This document shows, piece by piece, positions 16,007 to 24,873 of a stretch of DNA of 39,802 nucleotides (position 1 is its first letter; every line of letters starts with the position of its first letter). Source of the DNA: Bacillota bacterium (GTDB taxonomy: Bacteria; Bacillota; Sulfobacillia; RBS10-35; Bu92). The stretch spans positions 1 to 39,802 of the forward strand of contig JADBKN010000062.1 of the NCBI GenBank assembly GCA_014896375.1. Direction: 5' to 3'. The notes beneath the pieces were generated by a model. It was not told the DNA's origin. It saw nothing but the letters and a program-made list of their open reading frames with translations, and did not search any database. A program made the translations under genes and the position numbers.

Positions 16007-16624
16007 GGGCGTCGTGTAATATCCGCCGGGCACGTGGCCGCGCACGGCGCGGTAGAGGCGCATCGGCTCCATCACGATGACCGGGTCCGGGTCCTCGACG
16101 GCCGCGAGCAGGAGCCCCTTCGCGTCCGCGGGCGTCGAGGGCACGACCAGCTTCAGCCCCGGCGTGTGCGCGATGTGAGCCTCCGCGCTCTCCGAGTGCA
16201 GTTCCGGCGCGCGCACGCCGCCGCCGTAAGGCATGCGCACGACGAGCGGGGCGCTGTACCGCCCTCGGGAGCGCAGCCGCAGCCTCGACACGTGGGAGAA
16301 GAGCTGGTCCAGCGCCGGATAGAGGAAGCCCATGAACTGGATCTCGGCGATCGGCCGGAAGCCGCAGGCCGCGAGGCCCAGCGCGGCGCCGACGATACCG
16401 GATTCCGCGAGCGGCGTGTCGACGACGCGCTCCTCCCCGAAGCGCGCCTGCAGGCCGTCGGTGGCACGGAACACGCCGCCGTTCTTGCCGACGTCCTCCC
16501 CGAGGACGAGCACGGCCGGGTCGCGCTCCAGCGCGACGGCCATCGCTTCCGTGACCGCCTGCAGGAGCGTCAGCTCCCGCGCGCCGCCCCCGGCGCCCGG
16601 CGCGCTCGTGCTGCCCGCCGCCAT
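16001..16624 (-). pseudogene. pdhB: Pyruvate/branched-chain 2-oxoacid dehydrogenase E1 beta, C-terminally truncated
   Basis: About 208 residues match the E1 beta pyrimidine-binding domain: [76 protein letters not shown] and [11 protein letters not shown]. An intact E1 beta has about 325 residues, and similarity ends at GYYTTPIG. The whole C-terminal transketolase domain is missing. The frame runs on to 15866 through antisense of the BNR fragment. The start overlaps the pdhA stop (TGATG), as in a normal pdhAB operon. No E2 or E3 gene follows. A functional alpha2-beta2 E1 would not form from this copy. Confidence 0.85.
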
Positions 16625-17757
16625 CAGCGCCCGCCCCCCTCAGTGCGCACGGCCGGCCCTCCGGCCGCTCCGCCCGGCGCGGGGCCGCGCGCCGCCGGCC
16701 CGCCCGCGCCGGGCCGCGCCGCGCTCTCCAGCTCCGCGAGGAAGCGGCGCCGCTGTTCCTGGAAGAAGAGCGGCTCCGCGCCGTACACGTGCGCGAAGAT
16801 GTCGGCGGGGTCGGGCGGCGCCATCGCCTCCACGGCCCGCACGGCGGCGGCCACGCGCGCCCGCGCCGCCTCCTGCGCGCGCGCCTCGTCCGCCTCGTCC
16901 CAGGCGCCGCGTCCCGCCAGGTAGCGACGCAGGCGCTCCAGCGGGTCCCCGAGGGCGAGGCGCTGCGCCTCCTCCGGGTCGCGGTAGCGGGACGGGTCGT
17001 CCGAGGTGGTGTGCGGCCCCACGCGGTACGTGAGGGCCTCGATGAGCGTGGGCCCGCCGCCCTCCCGCGCGCGCTGCAGCGCGCGCCGCACGGCGTCCAG
17101 CACCGCGAGGGCGTCGTTGCCGTCGACGCGCTCGCCGGCGATCCCGTAGCCGGCGGCCCGCACGGCGATCGACGCGGCCGCCGTCTGGCGCGAGAACGGC
17201 ACGCTGATGGCGTAGCCGTTGTTCTGGCAGAAGAACACGACGGGCGCGCGGAACACGCCCGCGAAGTTGATGCCCTCGTGAAAGTCTCCCTCGCTGGTGG
17301 CGCCGTCGCCGAAGAAGCAGAGCACGGCCGCCGCGCTGCCGGCGCGCCGCAGCCCCCAGCCGATGCCGGCGGCGTGCGGGATCTGCGTAGCGATGGGCAC
17401 GGCCGGCGGGAACACGTTCACCTCCGCGGGCGCGCGGTAGGATTCCACGCGGCCCGCCCAGTAGGCGAGCGCCTCCTCGACCGGCAGGCCGTGGATCATC
17501 GCCGCGCCGTGGTCGCGGTAGGTGGGGAGCAGCCAGTCCTCCGGGCTCAAGGCGGAGGCGGCGCCCGCCTGGCACGCCTCCATGCCCCGGTAGGGCGCGT
17601 ACGTGCCGATGCGGCCCTGGCGCTGCAGGGCCACAGCGCGCTCGTCGAAGGCGCGCAGGAAGATCATGCGTTCCAAGAGCGCGCGGGCGTCCTCATCCGT
17701 GCACGGCGCCTCGCGCAGCGGCCGTCCCTCGCCGTCGATCACCCGCAGGAGCTCCAC
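16624..17757 (-). CDS. pdhA: Pyruvate/2-oxoacid dehydrogenase E1 component, alpha subunit
   Basis: This encodes 377 residues. The thiamine-diphosphate motif [17 protein letters not shown] starts at residue 150 and ends in the CQNN segment at 177-180. [12 protein letters not shown] and the regulatory-loop-like [17 protein letters not shown] are typical of PdhA/AcoA/BkdA alpha chains. The GTG at 17757 is favoured over the ATG at 17820 because AAGGAGG (17766-17772) lies eight bases upstream. A Gly/Pro/Ala-rich tail of about 40 residues is probably disordered. It decarboxylates a 2-oxoacid and passes the acyl group to E2. The partner pdhB in this window is truncated, so the complex may be non-functional here. 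The genuine substrate (pyruvate or branched-chain) cannot be told from sequence. Confidence 0.88.
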   Translation of the reverse strand: MELLRVIDGEGRPLREAPCTDEDARALLERMIFLRAFDERAVALQRQGRIGTYAPYRGMEACQAGAASALSPEDWLLPTYRDHGAAMIHGLPVEEALAYWAGRVESYRAPAEVNVFPPAVPIATQIPHAAGIGWGLRRAGSAAAVLCFFGDGATSEGDFHEGINFAGVFRAPVVFFCQNNGYAISVPFSRQTAAASIAVRAAGYGIAGERVDGNDALAVLDAVRRALQRAREGGGPTLIEALTYRVGPHTTSDDPSRYRDPEEAQRLALGDPLERLRRYLAGRGAWDEADEARAQEAARARVAAAVRAVEAMAPPDPADIFAHVYGAEPLFFQEQRRRFLAELESAARPGAGGPAARGPAPGGAAGGPAVRTEGGGR

Positions 17758-17910
17758 CGTGGGCGCCTCCTTCCACCGCGTAGGCTTCGTCACGGCGCGC
17801 GCAAAACCTGCGCTGCGCATTCCTGCGCGGGGGTGGCGGCGCGCGGATGGAAGGTGAGTGGCAAAAGACCCTGACTTTCAAATCGAAAAGGAATTGTGGC
17901 CGGAGCGCGA

Positions 17911-17963
17911 TGTCAAGTGCCGATCTGTCTTGATTTGACTAGGCGGAGCGCGAGTTGTTATTC
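17911..17963. promoter_or_regulatory. Divergent pdhAB/korAB intergenic region with a korAB promoter
   Basis: The 276-base gap 17758-18033 is notably richer in A/T than its surroundings. For korAB, TTGACT (17935-17940), 17 bases, TTATTC (17958-17963) is a plausible sigma-A promoter. On the minus strand a perfect TTGACA occurs at 17916-17911 facing pdhA, but its -10 partner is weak (TTCCTT). No repressor palindrome was recognised. Confidence 0.45.
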
Positions 17964-18033
17964 CAATCACGAGCCGGGCGGAGTAGTATGAAGTAGGGTC
18001 GCGTGCCACACGGCCCGGTGGAGGGAAACGACG

Positions 18034-19764
18034 GTGCTACAAGAGTTTGCCTGGAAAGTCGGCGGGCAGCAGGGCGAGGGCATCGAAAGTTCCGGTGACA
18101 TCCTCGCCACCGTGCTCGCGCGGCAGGGATATTACGTGCACGGATACCGCGTGTTCTCCAGCCGCATCAAGGGCGGCCACACGAATTACCGTGTGCGCGT
18201 CAGCACGCGGCCGATCCGCACCCCGAACGAGGACCTGCAGATCCTCGTCGCCTTCGACCAGGAATCGATCGATCTCAACGCCACGGAAGTCGTTCCGGAC
18301 GGCGTGATCGTCGCGGACAGCCACTTCAATCCCAAGCTGCCGGACGGCATCCGCGCGCGCCTGCTCGACATCCCCCTCACGCAGATCGCCCAGGACAACG
18401 GCAACCAGCTCATGCGCAACGTCGTCGCCATCGGCGCCAGCGCCTACGTGCTGGGCCTCAAGGTCTCGGCCTTCCATGACCTCATCCGCGAGCGCTGGGG
18501 GCGCAAGGGCGAGGAGGTCGTCCGCCAGAACATCAAGGCGCTGGAGGACGGCTACAACTACGCAAAGGAGCACCTCGACGGCATCCACTTCGACGTCGTG
18601 GAGGGCGACGGCGTCGCGCGTCCCGTCCTCATGGGCAACGACGCTGTGGCGCTGGGCGCTCTGGCCGCCGGCTGCCGGTTCATGGCGGCCTACCCGATCA
18701 CGCCGGCTTCGGACGTGATGGAGTACCTCGTCAAGGTCTTCCCAAAGTTCGGCGGCGTCGTCATCCAGGCGGAGGACGAGATCGCGTCCGTCACCTCGCT
18801 CATCGGCGCCGGCTTCGCGGGCGCCCGGGCCATGACCGCCACCGCCGGGCCGGGCTTCTCGCTCATGCAGGAGGCCATCGGCCTCGCCGCGGCGGCGGAG
18901 ATCCCCATCGTCATCGTCGATGTTCAACGTGCCGGCCCTTCCACCGGCATGCCCACCAAGGTGGAGCAGAGCGACGTGATGGCGATGATCTTCGGCACGC
19001 ACGGGGACGCGCCGCGCATCGTGCTGGCGCCCGCCACCGTGGAGGACTGCTTCTACGACACCGCGGAGGCCTTCAACCTCGCCGACCGCTACCAGTGCCC
19101 GGTCATCGTGGCCTCGGACCTCATGGTCGGCCTCTCGCCGCAGACGCTGGTGGAACCGCTCGACCTTTCCAAGATCCGCATCGACCGCGGCGCCATCGTC
19201 ACGGAAGAGGAACTCGCAGCCGTGCCGGCCGGCACCTTCCAGCGCTACGCCGTGACGGAGAGCGGCATCTCGCCGCGCTCGCTGCCCGGCATGAAGAACG
19301 GCCAGTACCTGGCGACCGGCGTGGAGCACGCGCCCACCGGCAAGGTCACGGAGAACCCCGAAAACCGTGTGCGGCAGATGGATAAGCGCGCGCGCAAGCT
19401 GCAGGGGCTGAAGGGCGGCGGCACGCGCTACTTCGGCGCGGAGCAGCCGGAACTGCTCTTCGTCTCCTTCGGCAGCACGTTCGGGGCGATCACGGAGACA
19501 ATGGAGATGCTGGAGAAGGAGGGCGTGCGCGCCGGATTCCTCCTCCTCAAGCGGCTCTGGCCGCTCCCGGTGGAGGAGATCGCGCCGCGGCTGGAGGCGG
19601 CGCGGAAGGTGCTCGTGGTGGAGCAGAACGCCACCGGCCAGCTGCGCCAGCTGATCCAGATGAAGATCGGCTACCACGGGAAGCTGGAGTCGGCTCTTAA
19701 GTACAACGGGTTACCGTTCCTACCCCGCGAACTCTACGTTCGCTCGACCGAGGTGATGGGCTGA
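18034..19764 (+). CDS. korA: 2-oxoacid:ferredoxin oxidoreductase, fused gamma-alpha subunit
   Basis: This encodes 576 residues. The N-terminal gamma-like domain (about 1-185) begins VGGQQGEGIESSG and contains FSSRIKGGHTNYRVRVS. The alpha domain carries the family hallmark AAYPITPASDVMEY, with YPITP at 220-224, then IQAEDEIASVTSLIGAGFAGARAMTATAGPG. This is the KorA-type two-subunit enzyme of 2-oxoglutarate or 2-oxoacid:ferredoxin oxidoreductases. It decarboxylates a 2-oxoacid oxidatively with CoA and ferredoxin, in the reductive direction in some organisms. The GTG at 18034 follows GGTGGAGGG. The stop overlaps the korB start (TGATG). Substrate choice between 2-oxoglutarate and pyruvate is inferred only from family resemblance. 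Confidence 0.92.
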   Translation: MLQEFAWKVGGQQGEGIESSGDILATVLARQGYYVHGYRVFSSRIKGGHTNYRVRVSTRPIRTPNEDLQILVAFDQESIDLNATEVVPDGVIVADSHFNPKLPDGIRARLLDIPLTQIAQDNGNQLMRNVVAIGASAYVLGLKVSAFHDLIRERWGRKGEEVVRQNIKALEDGYNYAKEHLDGIHFDVVEGDGVARPVLMGNDAVALGALAAGCRFMAAYPITPASDVMEYLVKVFPKFGGVVIQAEDEIASVTSLIGAGFAGARAMTATAGPGFSLMQEAIGLAAAAEIPIVIVDVQRAGPSTGMPTKVEQSDVMAMIFGTHGDAPRIVLAPATVEDCFYDTAEAFNLADRYQCPVIVASDLMVGLSPQTLVEPLDLSKIRIDRGAIVTEEELAAVPAGTFQRYAVTESGISPRSLPGMKNGQYLATGVEHAPTGKVTENPENRVRQMDKRARKLQGLKGGGTRYFGAEQPELLFVSFGSTFGAITETMEMLEKEGVRAGFLLLKRLWPLPVEEIAPRLEAARKVLVVEQNATGQLRQLIQMKIGYHGKLESALKYNGLPFLPRELYVRSTEVMG

Positions 19765-20630
19765 TGGCGCTGACGCTGGCGGATTACCGCACGAACGAGA
19801 AATCCTGGTGGTGCCCGGGCTGCGGTGACTTCGGCGTCCTCGCGGCGCTGCAGAAGGCTCTCCTGGACCTGCAGCGGCGCCCGGAGGAGGTCGCGATCGT
19901 CGCGGGCATCGGTTGCTCCGGCAAGATCGGCAACTACATCAACTGCTACAACATCCACACGACCCACGGCCGTACCCTGCCGGTGGCCACGGGGTTGAAG
20001 CTCGCGAACCGCTCGCTCACGGTGATCGCGGCGGGCGGCGACGGCGACGGCTACGCGATCGGCATGGGCCACTTCATGCACGCCCTGCGGCGCAACGTCG
20101 ACATCACGTACGTCGTCATGGACAACCACATCTACGGGCTGACGAAGGGCCAGGTCTCGCCTACCAGCGATCCGGGCTTCAAGACGAAGAGCACGCCCAG
20201 CGGCAACATCGAGCATCCGGTGCGGCCGCTGGAGCTGGCCATCGCCTCCGGTTGCGGCTTCGTGGCGCAGGGCTTCTCCGGCTGGCAGCCGCAGTTGATC
20301 GAGATCATCAAGCAGGCGATCGAACACCATGGCTTCTCCCTGGTGAACGTCATCAGCCCGTGCGTGACCTACAACAAGGTGAACACGTACGACTTCTACC
20401 GCGCGAACCTCAAGAAGATCGAGGATATCGAGGGCTACGACCCGACCGACCGCACGAAGGCGCTGCAGACGGTGATCGAGCACGATGCGCTCCTCACGGG
20501 CGTCATCTACCGTCAGGAGGGGCCGTCCTTCGAGGACGCCATCCCCGGTTACCGCGAGGAACCGATCGTCCACCAGGACTGGTCGATCAGCGAAAAGGAC
20601 TTCGAGGCGCTGCTCGCCGAGTTCAAATAA
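19764..20630 (+). CDS. korB: 2-oxoacid:ferredoxin oxidoreductase, beta subunit
   Basis: This encodes 288 residues. The [4Fe-4S]-binding cysteines are Cys17 and Cys20 (WCPGCGDFG), Cys51 (GIGCSGKIG) and a later Cys in VISPCVTYN. The thiamine-diphosphate motif is GGDGDGYAIG (91-100) with MDNHIYGLTKGQ. These define the KorB/PorB beta chain without a separate delta ferredoxin domain. It is translationally coupled to korA. A GC-rich hairpin with a T-rich tail follows its stop after about 20 bases, closing a two-gene operon. Confidence 0.94.
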   Translation: MALTLADYRTNEKSWWCPGCGDFGVLAALQKALLDLQRRPEEVAIVAGIGCSGKIGNYINCYNIHTTHGRTLPVATGLKLANRSLTVIAAGGDGDGYAIGMGHFMHALRRNVDITYVVMDNHIYGLTKGQVSPTSDPGFKTKSTPSGNIEHPVRPLELAIASGCGFVAQGFSGWQPQLIEIIKQAIEHHGFSLVNVISPCVTYNKVNTYDFYRANLKKIEDIEGYDPTDRTKALQTVIEHDALLTGVIYRQEGPSFEDAIPGYREEPIVHQDWSISEKDFEALLAEFK

Positions 20631-20650
20631 GGGGCGGGCACGGCCATCGG

Positions 20651-20687
20651 CGCCCCGCCGGGTCGGACCTGGCGGGGCGTTCGCTCT
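20651..20687 (+). terminator. Rho-independent terminator after korB
   Basis: CGCCCCGCC at 20651-20659 pairs perfectly with GGCGGGGCG at 20671-20679 around an 11-base loop. A T-rich tail (TTCGCTCTTT) follows. It lies 20 bases after the korB stop. Confidence 0.75.
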
Positions 20688-20821
20688 TTGGGCCGGAGGC
20701 TGGGCGCATTCAGCCTGCACGGAAACCTGTAACGAAGATCCTCGCGGACAACGCCATACGAATGTAATATTCCACGTAAAAATGAATCGATACGTCAGAA
20801 TGCCATATCATTCCGGCGGTG

Positions 20822-20850
20822 TTGCCAAATCCTGCGCCATTTGCTACACT
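20822..20850 (+). promoter_or_regulatory. Promoter for the inositol-phosphate operon
   Basis: TTGCCA (20822-20827), a 17-base spacer and TACACT (20845-20850) match a sigma-A promoter. It sits in an A/T-rich patch (about 20750-20850) that stands out from the GC-rich surroundings. The resulting leader of about 145 bases before the ATG at 21003 contains GC-rich inverted segments near 20928-20950, but no riboswitch class was recognised. Confidence 0.65.
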
Positions 20851-21002
20851 GTGGGCGCAGCTTCACCCACCGGCTCGAGCCGAACCGTTGTCTGCATGCT
20901 CGCTTCAATCTCAATACCGGGGGTGCGCGCCGGGCGGCGCGCGCCGCTGGGCGGCCTCGCGCTGTCCGGCCCGGCTCCCCGCGTCATGGAGGTGGATCGA
21001 TC

Positions 21003-22151
21003 ATGCCAGGCAAGGTGCGTGTAGCGATCGCCGGCGTAGGCAACTGCGCCAGCTCCCTCGTGCAGGGAGTGTACTACTATTCCGATCCGCGGCGCCGGGA
21101 CGGCGTCGCCGGCCTGATGCACCCGTCGATCGGCGGCTATCGTCCGGAGGACATCGAGTTCGTGGCCGCCTTCGACATCGACGCCCGCAAGGTGGGTCGG
21201 CCGCTCCACGAGGCGCTCATGGCGCGGCCGAACTGCACGCCCGTGTTCCAGGAGCTGCCGGAGATCCCGGTCGTCGTGCAGATGGGCCCGGTGCTCGACG
21301 GCTTCAGCGAGCACATGCGCGAATACCCGGAGGAGCGCACCTTCAAGCTGGCCGATGCGTCGCCGGTCGACGTGGCGCGCGTGCTGAAGGACACGAAGGC
21401 CGACGTGCTCGTCAACTATCTGCCCGTCGGTTCCGAACAGGCCACCCGCGCGTATGCGGAGGCGGCCCTTGAGGCCGGTGTGGCGTTCGTCAACGCCATC
21501 CCCGTGTTCATCGCTTCGTCGCCGCACTGGGCGGAGCGCTTCCGCCGCAAGGGGCTGCCGGTGATCGGCGACGACATCAAGAGCCAGGTGGGCGCGACGA
21601 TCGTTCACCGCGTGCTCACGCGCCTCTTCGAGGAGCGCGGCGTGCGCCTGGAGCGCACGTATCAGCTGAACTTCGGCGGCAACACCGACTTCCTCAACAT
21701 GCTCAACCACGCGCGGCTGAAGAGCAAGAAGAAGTCGAAGACGCAGTCCGTGCAATCGCAGCTGGGCGCGCCGCTCGCCGCCGAGCGCATCCACATCGGC
21801 CCGAGCGATTACGTCCCGTGGCTCGAGGACAACAAGGTCTGTATGATCCGCATGGAGGGCCGCGGCTTCGGCGACCAGCCCATCGAACTGGAGCTGCGCC
21901 TCTCCGTCATGGACTCGCCGAACAGCGCAGGTGTGATGATCGACGCCGTGCGCTGCGCGAAGCTGGCGCTCGACCGCGGCACGGCCGGCCCGCTGGAGGG
22001 CGTGTCCGCGTACCTGATGAAGTCACCGCCCGTCCAGTACCCCGACTACGAGGCGCGCCGGCTGATGGAAGCCTTCATCCGCGGCGATGAAGAGGAAGTC
22101 GCCGCCGAGGTCGCGGCCGAGGAGCTCGTGGCGCACGCCAGCGGCGACTGA
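21003..22151 (+). CDS. ino1: Myo-inositol-1-phosphate synthase
   Basis: This encodes 382 residues of the short prokaryotic (actinobacterial/archaeal) type. The NAD-binding motif [16 protein letters not shown] is at the N-terminus. [30 protein letters not shown] and [17 protein letters not shown] contain conserved active-site Lys/Asp residues, and [12 protein letters not shown] and [17 protein letters not shown] are also diagnostic. It isomerises glucose-6-phosphate to L-myo-inositol-1-phosphate with an NAD+ cycle. The ATG at 21003 has GGAGGTGG upstream; the frame to 20841 is only the leader. The next gene, 14 bases downstream, consumes this product, giving a dedicated two-step supply. Confidence 0.95.
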   Translation: MPGKVRVAIAGVGNCASSLVQGVYYYSDPRRRDGVAGLMHPSIGGYRPEDIEFVAAFDIDARKVGRPLHEALMARPNCTPVFQELPEIPVVVQMGPVLDGFSEHMREYPEERTFKLADASPVDVARVLKDTKADVLVNYLPVGSEQATRAYAEAALEAGVAFVNAIPVFIASSPHWAERFRRKGLPVIGDDIKSQVGATIVHRVLTRLFEERGVRLERTYQLNFGGNTDFLNMLNHARLKSKKKSKTQSVQSQLGAPLAAERIHIGPSDYVPWLEDNKVCMIRMEGRGFGDQPIELELRLSVMDSPNSAGVMIDAVRCAKLALDRGTAGPLEGVSAYLMKSPPVQYPDYEARRLMEAFIRGDEEEVAAEVAAEELVAHASGD

Positions 22152-22165
22152 CGGAGCGTGGCGCC

Positions 22166-23590
22166 ATGAGGGCCGTGATTCTGGCCGCCGGCGAGGGCAG
22201 CCGGCTGCGCGCCTCCGCCGGCGGCCCGCCCAAACCCCTCTTTCCCGTCTGCGGTCTGACCCTTCTGGAACGAGCGGCGCGCTGCGCGCGGGCCGCGGGA
22301 TGCGAGGAGATCGTCGTCGTCACCGGGTACGAGGGCGAGCGCGTGCGCGCGCGGCTTGCGCCGCGGCTGGGACCGGGCGTGCGCTGGGTGCACGCCCCGG
22401 AATGGCGGCGCGGCAACGGCGCGAGCCTCCTCGCGGCCGCGGGCCGCCTGCGCGGCGCGCCCTTTCTCCTTTTGATGGCCGACCACGTCCTCGACCCGGA
22501 GGTGCTGCGCCGGGCGACGGCCGCCGCCGCCGAGCGGCGGTCGGAGCTCGACTCCGGGGCGGCGCTCCTTTTGGTGGACGCGCGCCTCCAGGAGGTGCAC
22601 GACCTCGCGGAGGCCACGCGCGTGCGTCGCGAGGGGGAGGTCGTGACGGCCATCGGCAAGGGGCTGGAACCGTTCGACGCCGTCGATGCCGGCGTGTTCG
22701 TGGGCGGCGACGGTCTGCTGGACGCCCTGGAGGAGGCGGCGCGCGCGGCGGACGGCGGTGACGCGCGCGCAGGCGGGGATGCGCTCACGCTGACGGCGGC
22801 GGCGGCGCGCCTCGCGGCGCGCGGCCGGCTGCTGGCCGTGCCGCTGGAGCGCGGCTGGTGGGTGGACGTGGACGACGCCGCCGCCGCGCGCGCCGCGCGG
22901 GAGAGGCTCCTCGCGCAAGCGACGGCCTCCGGCGGCGACGGGCCGGTGGCCCGCCACCTCAACCGCCCGCTCTCCCGCCTTGTTACACGTGTGCTCTCCG
23001 GGACGCGCGCCACGCCCGACGCCGTGACGGCGGCCGCCTTCGTCCTCATGCTCCTCGCGGCAGCCGCCTTTGCCGCGGGCCACCCGGCGCTGGGAGGGCT
23101 CCTGGCCCAGGCGGCTTCGGTGGTCGACGGCGTCGACGGCGAGCTGGCGAGGTTGCGGCTCTCGCAGCGACCCGCGGGCGCCTTCCTCGACACGGTGCTC
23201 GACCGCTATGCCGATGCCGCGCTGGTGATGGGGCTGGCGGCCGGGGCGCTGCGGGAGGCGCAGGGCGCGGCGGCGTGGGTGTACGCGCCCGGCGCGGCGG
23301 TCGTCGTCTGGACGGCGCTCGCGGCGCTGGCCGGCATGCCGCTCTCCGCGCTCATGAAGGACCGTCTGCGCCTCCTAAGCGGCGCGGACCGCCGCTACAA
23401 CCCGCTCGCAGACGACCCCGCCTGGCTGCGCTGGATCCCGGCGAACCGCGACGGCCGCTGCCTCGTCGTCTGCATCCTGGGCCTCCTGGGCGCGCCGTGG
23501 GCCGCGCTCGCCGCCCTGGCGCTTTTGACGCATGCTCTCGCCCTAGGACGGCTGGTCTGGGGCTACCGGACGCTCGACGCCCACGACTAG
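22166..23590 (+). CDS. Bifunctional inositol-1-phosphate cytidylyltransferase / di-myo-inositol phosphate phosphate synthase
   Basis: This encodes 474 residues in two parts. Residues 1-245 are a nucleotidyltransferase with LAAGEGSRLR (7-15) and KPLFPV, plus MADH near 104-107. Residues ~255-474 are a CDP-alcohol phosphotransferase with the full signature Asp321-x2-Asp-Gly-x2-Ala-Arg-x8-Gly-x3-Asp342-x3-Asp346 and several membrane helices. This fusion is the known IPCT/DIPPS. It forms CDP-inositol and condenses it with inositol-1-phosphate to a phosphorylated di-myo-inositol phosphate. Beside ino1 it completes most of the route to this heat- and salt-stress solute. A phosphatase for the last step is not evident. 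Lipid inositol transfer is the main alternative. Confidence 0.85.
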   Translation: MRAVILAAGEGSRLRASAGGPPKPLFPVCGLTLLERAARCARAAGCEEIVVVTGYEGERVRARLAPRLGPGVRWVHAPEWRRGNGASLLAAAGRLRGAPFLLLMADHVLDPEVLRRATAAAAERRSELDSGAALLLVDARLQEVHDLAEATRVRREGEVVTAIGKGLEPFDAVDAGVFVGGDGLLDALEEAARAADGGDARAGGDALTLTAAAARLAARGRLLAVPLERGWWVDVDDAAAARAARERLLAQATASGGDGPVARHLNRPLSRLVTRVLSGTRATPDAVTAAAFVLMLLAAAAFAAGHPALGGLLAQAASVVDGVDGELARLRLSQRPAGAFLDTVLDRYADAALVMGLAAGALREAQGAAAWVYAPGAAVVVWTALAALAGMPLSALMKDRLRLLSGADRRYNPLADDPAWLRWIPANRDGRCLVVCILGLLGAPWAALAALALLTHALALGRLVWGYRTLDAHD

Positions 23591-24873
23591 GCGGGCGGCA
23601 CGGGCGGGGCAGGCTCCGGCGACGCCGTCGCCGGTGGTGGAGCCGGAGCGGCGTGTCCCGCCGGGTGCCCGGCCATGTCCCGCAGCGGGGACCAGCGGAT
23701 CCAGGGCAGGGTGGCCAAAGAGAGCAGCGCCGACGCGACCAGCGTGGCGCGCAGCCCCAGCCACTCGCCGAGGGCGCCGCCGGCGAGGGCGGCGAGCGGG
23801 TTGACGCCCCAGATGACGAAGCGCACGGTGGCCGTCATCCGGCCGAGGAGGGCGTCCGGGGTGATCGCCTGGCGCAGGCTGACGGTGAGCGTGTTCGAGG
23901 CGGCGCTGGAGAAGAGCACGACGAATGCCGCCGCGCAGAAGATGACGAGCCGCAGCGCGTGCGGCCCGCTGGCGAGGACGGCCATCCAGGCGCCGAGCGC
24001 GTCGAGCAGCGCCACGGCCACGAGCATGCGCCCGACGCCGAAGCGGCCGGCGAGGCGCTGAACCGTGAGTGCCCCCGCGACGCCGCCCAGCGCGCCCAAG
24101 GAGATGGCGGCGCCCATCTCCAGGGCGGAGAGCCCGAGGACGCGCGTGACGTACAGCACGAGGATGGCCATGAGCATATTCCATGAGAAGTTGCTGGTGG
24201 CGGCGTAGCCGACCAGAGCGCGCAGCACAGGCTGACGGAAGACGAAGCGCAGCCCCTCGGCCACGTCCGCGGCCAGGCCGCGCCCCGAGGGGGCAGGCGG
24301 CGGTTCCGGCCGACGGATGAGGGCGAGCGCCGCGGCCGACACAAAGAAGGAGAGCGCGTCCACGATCAGGGCGAACGGCGCCGTGAGGGCCTGCACGAGG
24401 GCGCCCGCGAGGCCCGGGCCCACGAGCATGGACACCGACTGTGAGAGTTGCAGCTTGGCGTTCCCTTCCACCACGTTGCGACGCTCCACGAGCGCCGGCA
24501 GATACGCCTGGTGGGCGAGGTCGAAGAAGACGGTGAGGACGCCGGTGGCGAAGGCGACGACATAGAGGTGCAGCATGGATAGCCGGCCCAACGCCGCGGC
24601 AGCCGGCACGGAGGCGATGAAGAGGCCGCGGAGGAGGTCGGCGGCGATGAGCACCGGCCGGCGGCGCAGGCGGTCCACCCACACCCCCACGACGAGCGCG
24701 CAGAGCAGCCAGGGAAGGCTGGAGGCTGCGGAGAGCACGCCCATCTGCCATGGCGTGGCGCTAAGCGTCAACACGGCCGCGAGCGGCAGGGCGAGGCCCG
24801 TCACCTGGGAGCCGATCACGGAGACGGTCTGCGCGAACCAGAGCTTGTTGAAATCGGCGTGGCGGCGGAGCAT
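23587..24873 (-). CDS. MFS transporter (MFS_3/enterobactin-exporter-like)
   Basis: This encodes 428 residues with about 12 predicted membrane helices. FNKLWFAQTVSVIGSQVTGLALPLAAV at the start and GVWVDRLRRRPVLIAADLLRG (the loop 2-3 motif) are typical of the MFS_3 group of exporters. RLAGRFGVGRMLV marks the repeat in the second half. A Pro/Ala-rich tail of about 35 residues ends the protein. The ATG at 24873 was chosen for the conserved N-terminus; the site GGGGAAG is weak. Its stop overlaps that of the inositol gene on the other strand. The substrate is unknown; macrolide- or siderophore-like compounds are common for the group. Confidence 0.85.
   Translation of the reverse strand: MLRRHADFNKLWFAQTVSVIGSQVTGLALPLAAVLTLSATPWQMGVLSAASSLPWLLCALVVGVWVDRLRRRPVLIAADLLRGLFIASVPAAAALGRLSMLHLYVVAFATGVLTVFFDLAHQAYLPALVERRNVVEGNAKLQLSQSVSMLVGPGLAGALVQALTAPFALIVDALSFFVSAAALALIRRPEPPPAPSGRGLAADVAEGLRFVFRQPVLRALVGYAATSNFSWNMLMAILVLYVTRVLGLSALEMGAAISLGALGGVAGALTVQRLAGRFGVGRMLVAVALLDALGAWMAVLASGPHALRLVIFCAAAFVVLFSSAASNTLTVSLRQAITPDALLGRMTATVRFVIWGVNPLAALAGGALGEWLGLRATLVASALLSLATLPWIRWSPLRDMAGHPAGHAAPAPPPATASPEPAPPVPPA

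Noticed and set aside
17758-17820. Longer PdhA start at the ATG 17820
   Set aside because: Only a weak AGGA abuts that codon, whereas AAGGAGG is eight bases before the GTG at 17757.
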